Assembly (NCBI GenBank): GCA_029555965.1
Contig: JAKQHY010000098.1
Span: forward strand, 1 to 64,000
From: Chloroflexota bacterium
GTDB lineage: Bacteria; Chloroflexota; Anaerolineae; B4-G1; SLSP01
Direction: 5' to 3'
DNA length: 64,000 bases
Below, piece by piece: positions 45,257-54,068 of this stretch. The stretch's first letter is position 1. Each line of letters begins with the position of its first letter. The notes beneath the pieces are model-generated. The model did no database searches. It had not been told where the DNA came from and saw nothing but the letters and a program-made list of their open reading frames with translations. The translations under genes were made by a program, and so were the position numbers.

Positions 45257-47035
45257 ATGGATAAATCGCAAAATGCTTCAATTCTGGTAGTGGATGACAC
45301 ACCTGAGAATTTGCACTTGCTGTTTCAATTGCTGACACAGGCCGAGTACAAGGCGCGAACGGTGAATAGCGGGGAACGGGCTTTGGAAGCGGTAAAGGCT
45401 ATGCCGCCGGACCTGATTTTGTTGGATATTATGATGCCGGGGTTGGATGGCTATGAAACATGCGCCCGCCTGAAGGCCGATGAACGCACCCGCGACATTC
45501 CGGTCATCTTCCTTAGTGCTTTGAACGCCCCTCAGGAAAAGATGGATGCCTTCAAGGTAGGCGGTGTGGATTATATCACCAAACCTTTTGGCATCGAGGA
45601 AGTGTTGGCGCGGATTGCTATCCATTTGTCTTTGCGTCAGGCGCAACAGCGTCTTCAAGCACAAAATGCGCAGTTGGAGCAGGAGGTGGTTGAGCGCCGG
45701 CAGGCCGAAGCTCGCCTGCACATTCTTCACGAGTTGGATCAAGCCATTTTGGCGACGCCTTCCTCAGCGGCCATTGCCACTGCGGCCATCAACCGCGTTC
45801 GGCAATTAATCCCATGCCGTTGTGCCTCAGTCATTGAAATTACCGAGGAACGCCAGGCAAAAGTCCTGGCCATCGAGGCTAACTCTGAGGTGCTGCTCAA
45901 TGTGGCTATGTGGGAGACTTCACTGCAAGACGACCTGACGCCGCTGTCCCGGTTGCACAATGTCCCTGACCTGGAGGCTTTGTCGCAACGTTCTGTATTG
46001 CAGGAGCGCTTGTACGCTCAGGGCGTTCGCGCCTATCTGCTGGTTCCCTTGCCGTTTCGGGAACAAGTGTTGGGTGCTCTGACCCTGGAATCGCTTCGGC
46101 CGGGCACCTTTACGGCTGAGCATGTGAAGATTGCTGTGGAGATTGCCGTTCTGTTGGCTGTGGCTATCCGCCAGGCAGGACTCCACCATGCCCTGGAGCA
46201 GGAATTGGCCGAGCGGCGCGCGGCAGAAAAGGCGCTGCGGGTGAGCGAGACTGCGTTGCGTCAGTACACGTTGGAGTTGGAGGCCAGTAACGCAGAATTG
46301 GACGCCTTCGCGCATACCGTCGCCCATGACTTAAAGAATCCCTTATCGGCCATCGTGGGGTTTGGCGGTTTGTTGGAGAAGCGTTATGCAGAGATTGCTG
46401 CTGAGAAGGTGGGCGAATTCCTGCATATCATCACGCAGAACGCTCACAAAATGACGGACATTGTTGATGAGTTGCTACTCCTGGCCAGTGTACGGCGTAT
46501 TGAAACCCTGGAACCGGGCGCGCTGGACATGGCCCAGATCATCACCGAGGCGCTCAGCCGTTTGACGGTGTTGCAGGAAGAAACGCGGGCGGAGGTGTTC
46601 ATGCCGAAAACCTGGCCGGTCGCCCAAGGGTATGCGCCCTGGGTGGAGGAGGTCTGGGCAAATTACATCAGCAATGCCTTTAAGTATGGAGGACGTTCGG
46701 ACGAGGGCATCCCCCCTCGTGTAGAACTGGGTTATTCGACTTTGGACTTTGACTCGCTGGCGTCGGAGTCGGAGGATGAGGGAACCCCCAATATTCACAA
46801 GTCTGCATTCCACATCACCTTCTGGGTGCGCGACGACGGCATGGGACTTTCCTCAGAGCAATGTGCTGCTTTGTTTACTGAATTCACCCGACTCGATCAG
46901 ACGGAGATTGCGGGACATGGCCTGGGTCTGTCTATCGTCAAGCGTATCATCGAAAAGCTTGGCGGAAGGGTAGGAGTAAAAAGCGCGGTGGGCAAGGGCA
47001 GCACCTTTTGGTTCACTCTGCCTGCCGGTGAATAG
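45257..47035 (+). CDS. Receiver-GAF-histidine kinase
   Basis: 592 aa, no membrane segment. The N-terminal receiver (5-120) has VVDDT, phospho-Asp in LILLDIMMPG, and Lys in ITKPFG. A coiled coil (130-155) leads to a GAF-like sensor (about 165-315), a second coiled coil, and a kinase core with His in AHTVAHDLKNPLSA. The ATPase boxes are NYISNAFKYGG, VRDDGMGL and GHGLGLSIVKRI. A receiver in front of the kinase is the reverse of classic hybrids, as in cyanobacterial and Chloroflexota phosphorelays. A related kinase lies at 62730. Confidence 0.88.
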   Translation: MDKSQNASILVVDDTPENLHLLFQLLTQAEYKARTVNSGERALEAVKAMPPDLILLDIMMPGLDGYETCARLKADERTRDIPVIFLSALNAPQEKMDAFKVGGVDYITKPFGIEEVLARIAIHLSLRQAQQRLQAQNAQLEQEVVERRQAEARLHILHELDQAILATPSSAAIATAAINRVRQLIPCRCASVIEITEERQAKVLAIEANSEVLLNVAMWETSLQDDLTPLSRLHNVPDLEALSQRSVLQERLYAQGVRAYLLVPLPFREQVLGALTLESLRPGTFTAEHVKIAVEIAVLLAVAIRQAGLHHALEQELAERRAAEKALRVSETALRQYTLELEASNAELDAFAHTVAHDLKNPLSAIVGFGGLLEKRYAEIAAEKVGEFLHIITQNAHKMTDIVDELLLLASVRRIETLEPGALDMAQIITEALSRLTVLQEETRAEVFMPKTWPVAQGYAPWVEEVWANYISNAFKYGGRSDEGIPPRVELGYSTLDFDSLASESEDEGTPNIHKSAFHITFWVRDDGMGLSSEQCAALFTEFTRLDQTEIAGHGLGLSIVKRIIEKLGGRVGVKSAVGKGSTFWFTLPAGE

Positions 47036-47073
47036 TTTCTCATTGCCAGTTTCCACTTTGAAAGGAGTCCCTT

Positions 47074-48861
47074 ATGACATTTACCAACCGTTTAATCGGC
47101 GATATGCCCAAGATCGGCATCCGTCCTACCATTGACGGGCGACGCGCCGGCGTGCGTGAGTCGTTGGAGGCGCAGACGATGGGGATGGCGCAGAACGTAG
47201 CGCGTTTCCTCAGCGAGGCTATGCGCTACGAGACCGGCCAGCCCGTGGAGTGCGTCATCGCGGATACCTGCATTGGCGGGGTGGCGGAGGCGGCGCAGAC
47301 CGCCGAGAAGTTCTCGCGCGCGGGCGTCGGTGTCTCGCTCACGGTGACGCCCTGCTGGTGCTACGGCGCGGAGACGATGGACATGGATCCGCTGCTCCCC
47401 AAAGCCGTGTGGGGCTTCAACGGCACGGAGCGGCCCGGCGCGGTCTACCTGGCGGCGGTGAGCGCGGCCCACACGCAAAAAGGCATCCCCGCCTTCAGCA
47501 TCTACGGGCGCGACGTGCAGGACGCCGGCGACAACGACATTCCCGCCGACGTGCAGGAGAAGCTCCTGCGTTTTGTGAAAGCGGGCCTGGCGGTGGCGCG
47601 GATGCGCGGGAAGTCCTACCTGGCGATGGGCGGCGTCTCGATGGGGATTGCTGGTTCCATCGTCGAGCCATGGTTGTTTGAGCAATACCTGGGGATGCGC
47701 GCCGAGTTCGTGGACATGACGGAATTCGTCCGCCGCTTTGACGAGGGCATCTACGACCCGGTGGAGTACGAGAAGGCGCTGGCCTGGGTCAAGACCCACT
47801 GCCCCGAAGGCGTGGATCGCAATCCGTCGGACAAGCAGCAGACGCGCGCCCAGAAGGATAAGACGTGGGAGTTGTCAATCAAGATGGCGCTCATCGCCCG
47901 CGATTTGATGGTGGGCAACTCGCGCCTGGCTGAACTCGGCTATGGCGAGGAGGCGCTGGGGCACAACGCCATCGCCGGCGGCTTCCAGGGCCAGCGCCAG
48001 TGGACGGATCACTTCCCCAACGGCGACTTCATGGAGGCCATCCTCAACTCGTCCTTCGACTGGAACGGCATCCGCCAGCCGTATATCGTGGCGACGGAGA
48101 ACGACGCGCTCAATGGCCTCTCTATGCTTTTCGGCCATCTGCTCACCGGCGCGGCGCAGATGTTTTCCGATGTGCGTACCTACTGGAGTCCCACCGCCGT
48201 CAAGCGGGTGGCCGGCTACGACTTGACGGGGGACGCGGCCGGCGGCTTCCTGCACCTCATCAACTCCGGCCCAACGGCGCTGGACGCGACCGGGCAGCAG
48301 GAACGAGACGGCAGACCTGTCATCAAGCCCTATTGGGAAGTCACAGAGGAAGAGGTGGGCAAGTGCCTGGCGGCGACAACCTGGCACGCGGGCACGCTCG
48401 AATACTTCCGGGGCGGCGGCTGGTCCACGCACTTCGTCACGCGCGGCGGGATGCCGGTCACGATGGCGCGTCTCAACCTCGTCAAGGGCCTGGGACCGGC
48501 TTTTCAAATCGCTGAGGGCGTCATCGTGGAGTTGCCGGATGACGTCCACGCCAAACTCGACCTGCGCACCGACCCGACGTGGCCGACGACGTGGTTCGCG
48601 CCGCGCCTCACCGGCAGCGGCCCCTTCCGCGATGTGTACAGCGTGATGAACGCCTGGGGCGCGAATCACGGCGCGATCAGCTACGGCCACATCGGCGCAG
48701 ACTTGATCACGCTGGCGTCGCTGCTGCGCATCCCCGTCTACATGCACAACGTCCCGGAGGAGCAGATTTTCCGCCCCAGCGCGTGGACCGTCTTCGGCGC
48801 GCAGGATTTGATGGGCGCGGATTTCCGCGCATGCGCCAATTTTGGGCCGTTGTACGGGTAA
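47074..48861 (+). CDS. fucI: L-fucose isomerase
   Basis: 595 aa, the FucI length. The N-terminus [22 protein letters not shown] is typical (given by its first and last residues). [11 protein letters not shown] and FSDVRTYW supply the acidic manganese ligands, and [15 protein letters not shown] the catalytic His region. It converts L-fucose (or D-arabinose) to the ketose. No fuculokinase or aldolase is nearby, so the pathway must be completed elsewhere. AAAGGAG precedes ATG 47074, 38 nt after the sensor kinase stop. Confidence 0.92.
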   Translation: MTFTNRLIGDMPKIGIRPTIDGRRAGVRESLEAQTMGMAQNVARFLSEAMRYETGQPVECVIADTCIGGVAEAAQTAEKFSRAGVGVSLTVTPCWCYGAETMDMDPLLPKAVWGFNGTERPGAVYLAAVSAAHTQKGIPAFSIYGRDVQDAGDNDIPADVQEKLLRFVKAGLAVARMRGKSYLAMGGVSMGIAGSIVEPWLFEQYLGMRAEFVDMTEFVRRFDEGIYDPVEYEKALAWVKTHCPEGVDRNPSDKQQTRAQKDKTWELSIKMALIARDLMVGNSRLAELGYGEEALGHNAIAGGFQGQRQWTDHFPNGDFMEAILNSSFDWNGIRQPYIVATENDALNGLSMLFGHLLTGAAQMFSDVRTYWSPTAVKRVAGYDLTGDAAGGFLHLINSGPTALDATGQQERDGRPVIKPYWEVTEEEVGKCLAATTWHAGTLEYFRGGGWSTHFVTRGGMPVTMARLNLVKGLGPAFQIAEGVIVELPDDVHAKLDLRTDPTWPTTWFAPRLTGSGPFRDVYSVMNAWGANHGAISYGHIGADLITLASLLRIPVYMHNVPEEQIFRPSAWTVFGAQDLMGADFRACANFGPLYG

Positions 48862-48948
48862 TGGGAAATGGGAAATGAGAAATAAGAAATTAGTTGCAGT
48901 TTATTAATTTTTTTTACTCATTACTCATTACTCATTACTTTTTACTTG
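48862..48948. repeat. Heptamer array (ATGGGAA / ACTCATT)
   Basis: Units ATGGGAA, ATGAGAA and ATAAGAA on the left, and three ACTCATT units on the right after a T8 run, between FucI and the zinc-ribbon protein. Confidence 0.75.
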
Positions 48949-48966
48949 TTTAGGAGAGAGCCATCT

Positions 48967-49308
48967 ATGGACCATAGCGATAAATTGACCGGCCCGTGGC
49001 GGACGATCCACGGGGCTATCTGGCTGATCGGCCTGGCGATTTTGTTCTGGCAGGGCTGGTTCTGGCCCGGCATTTTGGTGTTGATGGCATTGAGCGCCAT
49101 CCTGGAAGCGGTCATCCAACTGGCCGTGCCGAGCGCGGTCGCGTCGGAATACCGCGAGCATCGCCCGGAACTGCTGCCGTCTTCCTGCCCCAAGTGCAAC
49201 GCCCCCATTAGCGGCGACGAAGTGAAGTGGACCGGCCCGCAAGCGGCAAGTTGCCCCTATTGCAGCGCCAATCTGCCGATGAAAGAGGCGCCGGAGGCGC
49301 AGGAGTAA
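48967..49308 (+). CDS. Two-helix membrane protein with C-terminal zinc ribbon
   Basis: 113 aa from ATG 48967 (AGGAGAG upstream). Residues about 15-55 form two hydrophobic helices with a short PG turn. The C-terminal part has CPKC, 20-odd residues, then CPYC (SCPKCNAPIS and SCPYCSANLP), a classic zinc ribbon, followed by an acidic tail. The function is unknown. It lies between heptamer arrays, upstream of the 853-aa unknown. Confidence 0.8.
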   Translation: MDHSDKLTGPWRTIHGAIWLIGLAILFWQGWFWPGILVLMALSAILEAVIQLAVPSAVASEYREHRPELLPSSCPKCNAPISGDEVKWTGPQAASCPYCSANLPMKEAPEAQE

Positions 49309-49402
49309 AAACTTGAAATTGGTAATCAGGAAATTGGAAACGGGGGGCGAGTTGCCGGTTGCTGATTTCTGATTACCCGTTTCTTCACCAAGGATACCCT
49401 CT

Positions 49403-51964
49403 ATGACCGAATTTGTTGTTGAAGATACCACACCGTTAGAAGCGTTGACCCGCGCGCAGCAGACGACGTTTGCCGCGCTGTCCGAGATTGACGAAGAGAC
49501 CCTCCGCAAACTGACGCAACTCACGCTCCCGGAAATCCGCAAAATTCGCCAGGAAGTGGCCGAGGTGTTGCCCGCGGGCAATCTGCCGGCGATGATCCTC
49601 AGCGGCTTGACGCAACTGAAAGGGCGCAAGCTCAAGGCGGAGCGCGTGCGGCAGGACGTCAGCGCGTTGATGCGCGGGTTGAATTTGCTGCCGCAGGGGT
49701 TGTTCAGCCTGTTTGTGGCCGGGCCGGCGACGGTGTTGTATGCCTACCAAAAGTTGCTGCGGCTGGCCGGCAAAGATCTCGCCAGCGCGTTCCCGCAGGG
49801 GATGTGGCAATTCTATCTCGAATTTGGCCTGCGGGAAGATCAAGCGCGACACGCCAACGAGACGACCGGCTTTCAAAAAGCGTTTCCTCAAATTGAATCC
49901 CCGGTGAAAGAAGCCGCGGCCTGGGCTTGCGCCGCTCTGGATTTGCTTTACCGTTATAACGACTTGCTGGCGGTGGATTGGCGCGAGCGCGTGATGTTGC
50001 GCGTGCTGTTGGAAGTCGCCGGGGAAGTTGGCGCAGCCGACGCGCCGTTGCTCAAGACCCTGACCCGTGATTGGAACCGCGCCCGTCCCTATCGCTGCCC
50101 GTCGGGCCATACGGACTATCTGCGCAGTCGGCTGGAGACGTTTGAGCTTTTTCTGAACGAGCGTTTGGAGTGTCTGCCGGAAGCGGTGCGGGCGCAGGTG
50201 CAGGCGCGTTATACGAAGCGCCAACAGGCGGAACTGCCCGCGTATGTGGAGCAGATGTCGCTGCTGGCTGCCCTGACGCCGGAGCAGTACCAGGAAGTCA
50301 AAAAGCCGATTCCGCTGTGGCGCGCTTACCTCGGTTTTGTGTGGAAGGGACAGACACACTTGTTCCCGGTGTGCGAGCGGAACGCGGAAGGCAGCCCGCT
50401 GTGTTATTTGCCGGAGGCGGACCTGGCGCCCATCCCGCTGTACGCCCACGCGGAGGGGTTGTGCGACGCGCAGGGCAATCTCTTGGAGTCCGATGGCGCC
50501 GGACGACTCTGGTATCGAGAGGGGAAGCGTCTGCTGGGGCAGTTGCACCCCGCGCCGCCGGAAACGGTCTACGGATGGGTGGCGGCCGTGTTGTCGTCCA
50601 ACGCGACGGCGACGCTTTCTGACCTGGACTTACAACTGGCGGCCTGCCCGCGCACGCTACAATGGCCTATCCGCGCCGCCTTGCCAAAGCCCACCCAGGC
50701 GGAATTTGAACGGTTGCGCCGTGCGCCGATCCTTCTCAACTGGGATGCATCCTCCCACCGCCAGCCGTTGGCCTACATCCGTCGGGGGCGGCGCGGCATC
50801 GGCGATCACGCACTGACCCTCTTCCGCACGGACAAGAGTATGGTGTTTGACCAGTCGCACATCTTTTTTGATGGGATGTGGGGCGTTGCTGTGGCTGAGA
50901 TCGTGACGAACAGCGCGATGGATTGGTATCAACGCTGGGGGGCGTCTAACAGTTTGCCCCCGGCGACTGCGCTGCGCGCACCCTTGGCGTTGCAATCGTC
51001 AGAAAAAGCAATGGCCTTGCTGGCAAAGGCGCCGCGCATTGCCGAGGTCTCCGCCGAGGCGGATGGGGTGGATGTTGAGCGTATTGCCCGTTTGCGCCGG
51101 CGGTTGAGCGAGCGCGGCGTGGCGCTCACCGTCAACGACTTGTTGCTGCTCTACCGGATCATTCACGCGGCGCAGTATACGCTTTCCGCCTCGATGGAAC
51201 GCGCGTTGACCGCGTTGCAGCGGCGGGTGAAATCGGCGCAGTGCAAGGCCGCGCGGGCCGCTATTGACCAGACCCTCACGCGCTTCCGCGAGACCAATCC
51301 GGCCTTGCTGATCCCGATGGACGCCAGCAACGTCTCGCCGCGCGAGCGTTTGTATCCGGCGACCCTGCGCAATCCCTTGCCGGACCTCCCCCCGGCCTAC
51401 CAGGCCACGCACGACGCCTACCACCAATATTTGCAAGCACATGGCGCAACGGAGTGGCAGGCCTTCGATCAGCAGCGGCGGCGCTTCCTGGCGCACCTCA
51501 AAGTCTTCAGTGAGTTTCAGGATGCCGTCAAGGCGGTGACGATGCGCGGCGAGAGTTTCAACACGGCCACGCTCCGCCTGCTCGGCCACTTGCCGCCGGC
51601 GATGCAACACGTCCTGGATCAGATCCCACAGCGCATCGGCGTGCTCAACGAGGTCATCAAGGGGAACGAGGTCTTCTCCAACGTGGGGCGGGTCACGTCT
51701 GGCAGCAGCCTGCGGCGCTTCCTCAGCGCCAAGGACGACGGCGAGGCGAAAGAACTGGTTTGGGCCGTCCTTACCGACGATCACGACCGGATGCACATCA
51801 CCCTGCGCGATTTCCGTCCCTTTGTGAAGCTACTGCTGGACATGGGCGAATCCGATCTGGCGAATGCGCTGGCGCAGGACTACCTGGATAGCTATGTGCA
51901 AGGGCTGAATCGTTTCATCGCCGGTCTCTACACCTACGTTATGGCTGAGGAGCCGGTCAGTTGA
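49403..51964 (+). CDS. Large protein of unknown function (853 aa)
   Basis: 853 aa, cytoplasmic, no signal or membrane segment. The N-terminal half is mostly helical and contains EFGLREDQARHANETTGF (about residues 141-158), which resembles the ExxRH metal-ligand helices of ferritin-like or heme-oxygenase-like diiron proteins. A beta-rich middle (about 300-480) has FDQSHIFFDGMWG. The C-terminal half is helical with few motifs. I do not recognise the family. Its stop overlaps the promoter of the ABC-F leader. Confidence 0.75.
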   Translation: MTEFVVEDTTPLEALTRAQQTTFAALSEIDEETLRKLTQLTLPEIRKIRQEVAEVLPAGNLPAMILSGLTQLKGRKLKAERVRQDVSALMRGLNLLPQGLFSLFVAGPATVLYAYQKLLRLAGKDLASAFPQGMWQFYLEFGLREDQARHANETTGFQKAFPQIESPVKEAAAWACAALDLLYRYNDLLAVDWRERVMLRVLLEVAGEVGAADAPLLKTLTRDWNRARPYRCPSGHTDYLRSRLETFELFLNERLECLPEAVRAQVQARYTKRQQAELPAYVEQMSLLAALTPEQYQEVKKPIPLWRAYLGFVWKGQTHLFPVCERNAEGSPLCYLPEADLAPIPLYAHAEGLCDAQGNLLESDGAGRLWYREGKRLLGQLHPAPPETVYGWVAAVLSSNATATLSDLDLQLAACPRTLQWPIRAALPKPTQAEFERLRRAPILLNWDASSHRQPLAYIRRGRRGIGDHALTLFRTDKSMVFDQSHIFFDGMWGVAVAEIVTNSAMDWYQRWGASNSLPPATALRAPLALQSSEKAMALLAKAPRIAEVSAEADGVDVERIARLRRRLSERGVALTVNDLLLLYRIIHAAQYTLSASMERALTALQRRVKSAQCKAARAAIDQTLTRFRETNPALLIPMDASNVSPRERLYPATLRNPLPDLPPAYQATHDAYHQYLQAHGATEWQAFDQQRRRFLAHLKVFSEFQDAVKAVTMRGESFNTATLRLLGHLPPAMQHVLDQIPQRIGVLNEVIKGNEVFSNVGRVTSGSSLRRFLSAKDDGEAKELVWAVLTDDHDRMHITLRDFRPFVKLLLDMGESDLANALAQDYLDSYVQGLNRFIAGLYTYVMAEEPVS

Positions 51965-51988
51965 CATTTCACATCTTTGGCATATAAT
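51961..51988 (+). promoter_or_regulatory. Consensus promoter of the ABC-F leader
   Basis: TTGACA (51961-51966), 16 nt, TATAAT (51983-51988): a perfect match in both boxes. It overlaps the stop codon of the preceding gene. Transcription should start near 51995, about 240 nt before the ABC-F start. Confidence 0.85.
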
Positions 51989-52078
51989 CTTGGAAATCGG
52001 AAATAAGAAATAGGTAATTAGAAATCAGTAACTCATTTCTCATTACTCATTACCAATTTCCAATTTCCAATTTCTTTT
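51989..52078. repeat. Heptamer array inside the ABC-F leader
   Basis: Units GGAAATC, GGAAATA, AGAAATA, GGTAATT, then ATTTCTC, ATTACTC, ATTTCCA. The two halves are complementary, so most of the transcribed leader before the short ORF should fold into a long imperfect hairpin. Confidence 0.75.
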
Positions 52079-52087
52079 AAGGAGGGC

Positions 52088-52145
52088 ACAGGGATGATAG
52101 TGATGCTGCACGCTTTGTCATATTGTGGGCGCATGGCATCCCTGT
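52088..52145 (+). promoter_or_regulatory. Leader hairpin that covers the leader ORF start
   Basis: ACAGGGATG (52088-52096) pairs exactly over 9 bp with CATCCCTGT (52137-52145). The left arm contains the leader ATG. A ribosome on the leader ORF would open the stem. Confidence 0.7.
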
Positions 52146-52153
52146 TCCATTAG
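52094..52153 (+). CDS. 19-codon leader peptide of the ABC-F gene
   Basis: ATG 52094 to TAG 52151-52153 encodes MIVMLHALSYCGRMASLFH. AGGAGGG lies 7 nt before the ATG, as good an SD as any gene here. No similarity is claimed. Its place, between a consensus promoter and a terminator just before an ABC-F gene, matches the layout of antibiotic-sensing leader peptides of ABC-F genes in Firmicutes (for example vmlR and msr-type genes). The role is inferred from that layout. Confidence 0.65.
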   Translation: MIVMLHALSYCGRMASLFH

Positions 52154-52185
52154 GTAAACCCTAACTACTATAGTTTGTGATCTCA

Positions 52186-52218
52186 GGCCGTGGTGCGTTA
52201 TTGCCCACGGCCTTTTTT
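52186..52218 (+). terminator. Attenuator terminator in front of the ABC-F gene
   Basis: GGCCGTGG (52186-52193) pairs with CCACGGCC (52205-52212), followed by TTTTTT (52213-52218), 18 nt before the ABC-F start. GCCCAC (52203-52208) in its right arm is complementary to GTGGGC (52125-52130) inside the leader ORF, giving a possible anti-terminator pairing. Confidence 0.8.
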
Positions 52219-52235
52219 GTTGTCTGGAGGTATCT

Positions 52236-53936
52236 ATGTTACAACTCTCAAATATCAGCAAGCGGTATGGCGACGCATTGGTGTTGGATAACGTCTCGTG
52301 TACTATCAACATGGGAGAACGCATCGGCTTGATCGGCCCGAATGGGTGCGGCAAGACCACGTTGCTGCGCATCATCGTCGGCGCCGAAGCGCCGGACACC
52401 GGTTCGGTGCGCACAGATCCGCCGGACTTGCAGGTGGGGTATCTTGAGCAAGGCTGGCGTTACGACGAGACGTGTACGGTGGACGAAGTGCTGCGCCCCA
52501 CCCATAGCGAGATGGAACGCCTGGAAACGCAGATAGGCGAGCTGTCGGCGGCGCTGGCGACCGCTGAGGGGACCGCGCAGTCTCAATTGCTCGATGCCTA
52601 TGGCGAGGCGCTGGCGCGCCTTGAACGCCTGGCCGCCGCCGAAGTTACGGAGCATCAAGCGCAGGCTATTCTTTCCGGCCTGGGGTTGGCCGAAGTCCCG
52701 CTGGAATCGCCGGTGGCGCACCTCAGCGGCGGGCAGAAGACGCGGTTGGGGCTGGCGCGGCTCTTGTTGCAAAGTCCACAAGTGCTGCTGCTCGACGAGC
52801 CGACCAATCATCTGGACATCGCCGCGCTGGAGTGGCTGGAGGCATGGCTGCGACGTTATCCGGGGGCGGTGTTGCTGGTGTCTCACGACCGGGCATTTCT
52901 CGACAACACCGTCACGCAAATTCTCGACCTCGATCCGCTCACCCATACTCTCACCGCGTATCCCGGCAACTACTCGGATTACATCGAAGAGTGGACGCGC
53001 CGCCGCGAGAAGCAGTGGGCGCAGTGGCGTGACGAGCAAGCCGAGGTCCGCCGTTTGCAGGCTGATATTCACCGCACCAAGATGCAGGCGATGAGTGTTG
53101 AGCTGACCACTACGCCCGGCGATCCCACTATCCGGCGGTACGCGAAGAAGGTCGCCAAGAAAGCGGTATCCCGTGAGAAGCGGCTGGAACGGTATCAGGA
53201 AAGCGAGGAGCGGGTGGAAAAACCGGCCGCCTCGTGGCAGATGAAGTTGGAGTTTGGGGACACGCCCACCAGCGGGCAAGACGTGCTTGTGATCAAGGGG
53301 CTATCCGCCGGATACAACGGTCGCCCGCTGTTTTCAGACGTAGACCTTACGCTGCGCCAGGGGGAGCGGGTGGCGCTCATCGGGCCGAACGGCGCGGGCA
53401 AGACGACGTTGCTGCGGGTGCTCACCGGACAACTGTCGCCGTTGGCCGGGGAAGTGCGGCTGGGCGCTCGCGTCCGCCTGGGCTACTACGCGCAGGAACA
53501 GGAGACCCTCGACCCGCGCAGCACACCCTTTGAAACCGTCCGCGCAGTAGCGGCGATGTCGGATACGGACGTGCGTTCGTTCCTGCATTACTTCCTCTTT
53601 GCCGGGGACGACGTTTTCACGCCGGTGGGCAGCCTGAGCTATGGCGAGCGGGCGCGGCTGACGCTGGCGCGACTCGTTGCGCAGGGCTGCAACTGCCTGC
53701 TGCTGGACGAACCGATCAACCATCTGGACATCCCCAGCCGCGCCGGATTCGAGCGGGCGATGGCGGCGTTTGAGGGCACGGTGCTCGCCGTCGTCCACGA
53801 CCGCTACTTCATCCAACACTTCGCCACGCAGGTGTGGGCCGTGGAGGGCGGCGCGGTGCAGCAGTACGTGGATTTGGAGGACTATCAGCGGGGGCGCGCC
53901 GTGGCGCGGTCAAAGATTGGCTCCGGCAGCGAATAG
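52236..53936 (+). CDS. ABC-F family ATPase, probable ribosome-associated factor
   Basis: 566 aa, two ABC domains and no membrane segment. Domain 1: GPNGCGKTT, LSGGQKTR, LLLDEPTNHLD. The linker (about 250-345) is long and charged, as in ribosome-acting ABC-F factors. Domain 2: GPNGAGKTT, a non-canonical signature LSYGERAR, LLLDEPINHLDI. ABC-F proteins bind the ribosomal E site; some protect from antibiotics, others (EttA type) tune translation. The attenuator-like leader favours the antibiotic-protection type. GGAGG lies 5 nt before ATG. Confidence 0.88.
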   Translation: MLQLSNISKRYGDALVLDNVSCTINMGERIGLIGPNGCGKTTLLRIIVGAEAPDTGSVRTDPPDLQVGYLEQGWRYDETCTVDEVLRPTHSEMERLETQIGELSAALATAEGTAQSQLLDAYGEALARLERLAAAEVTEHQAQAILSGLGLAEVPLESPVAHLSGGQKTRLGLARLLLQSPQVLLLDEPTNHLDIAALEWLEAWLRRYPGAVLLVSHDRAFLDNTVTQILDLDPLTHTLTAYPGNYSDYIEEWTRRREKQWAQWRDEQAEVRRLQADIHRTKMQAMSVELTTTPGDPTIRRYAKKVAKKAVSREKRLERYQESEERVEKPAASWQMKLEFGDTPTSGQDVLVIKGLSAGYNGRPLFSDVDLTLRQGERVALIGPNGAGKTTLLRVLTGQLSPLAGEVRLGARVRLGYYAQEQETLDPRSTPFETVRAVAAMSDTDVRSFLHYFLFAGDDVFTPVGSLSYGERARLTLARLVAQGCNCLLLDEPINHLDIPSRAGFERAMAAFEGTVLAVVHDRYFIQHFATQVWAVEGGAVQQYVDLEDYQRGRAVARSKIGSGSE

Positions 53937-53952
53937 AAAAATGCACACGTGA

Positions 53953-53985
53953 AGGGGCGTTGCCGGGTCGCACGGCAACGCCCCT
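53953..53985. terminator. Bidirectional hairpin between convergent genes
   Basis: AGGGGCGTTGCCG (53953-53965) pairs exactly over 13 bp with 53973-53985. A 9-nt-period AATCTGCTT/AATCCGCTA array follows (53986-54025). Confidence 0.65.
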
Positions 53986-54068
53986 CGCTAATCTGCTTAA
54001 TCCGCTAAATCTGCTGACAAAAAAATGGAGGATTCAGCGCGCGTTGCGGTTGTCTGCGACCGAAGTCT

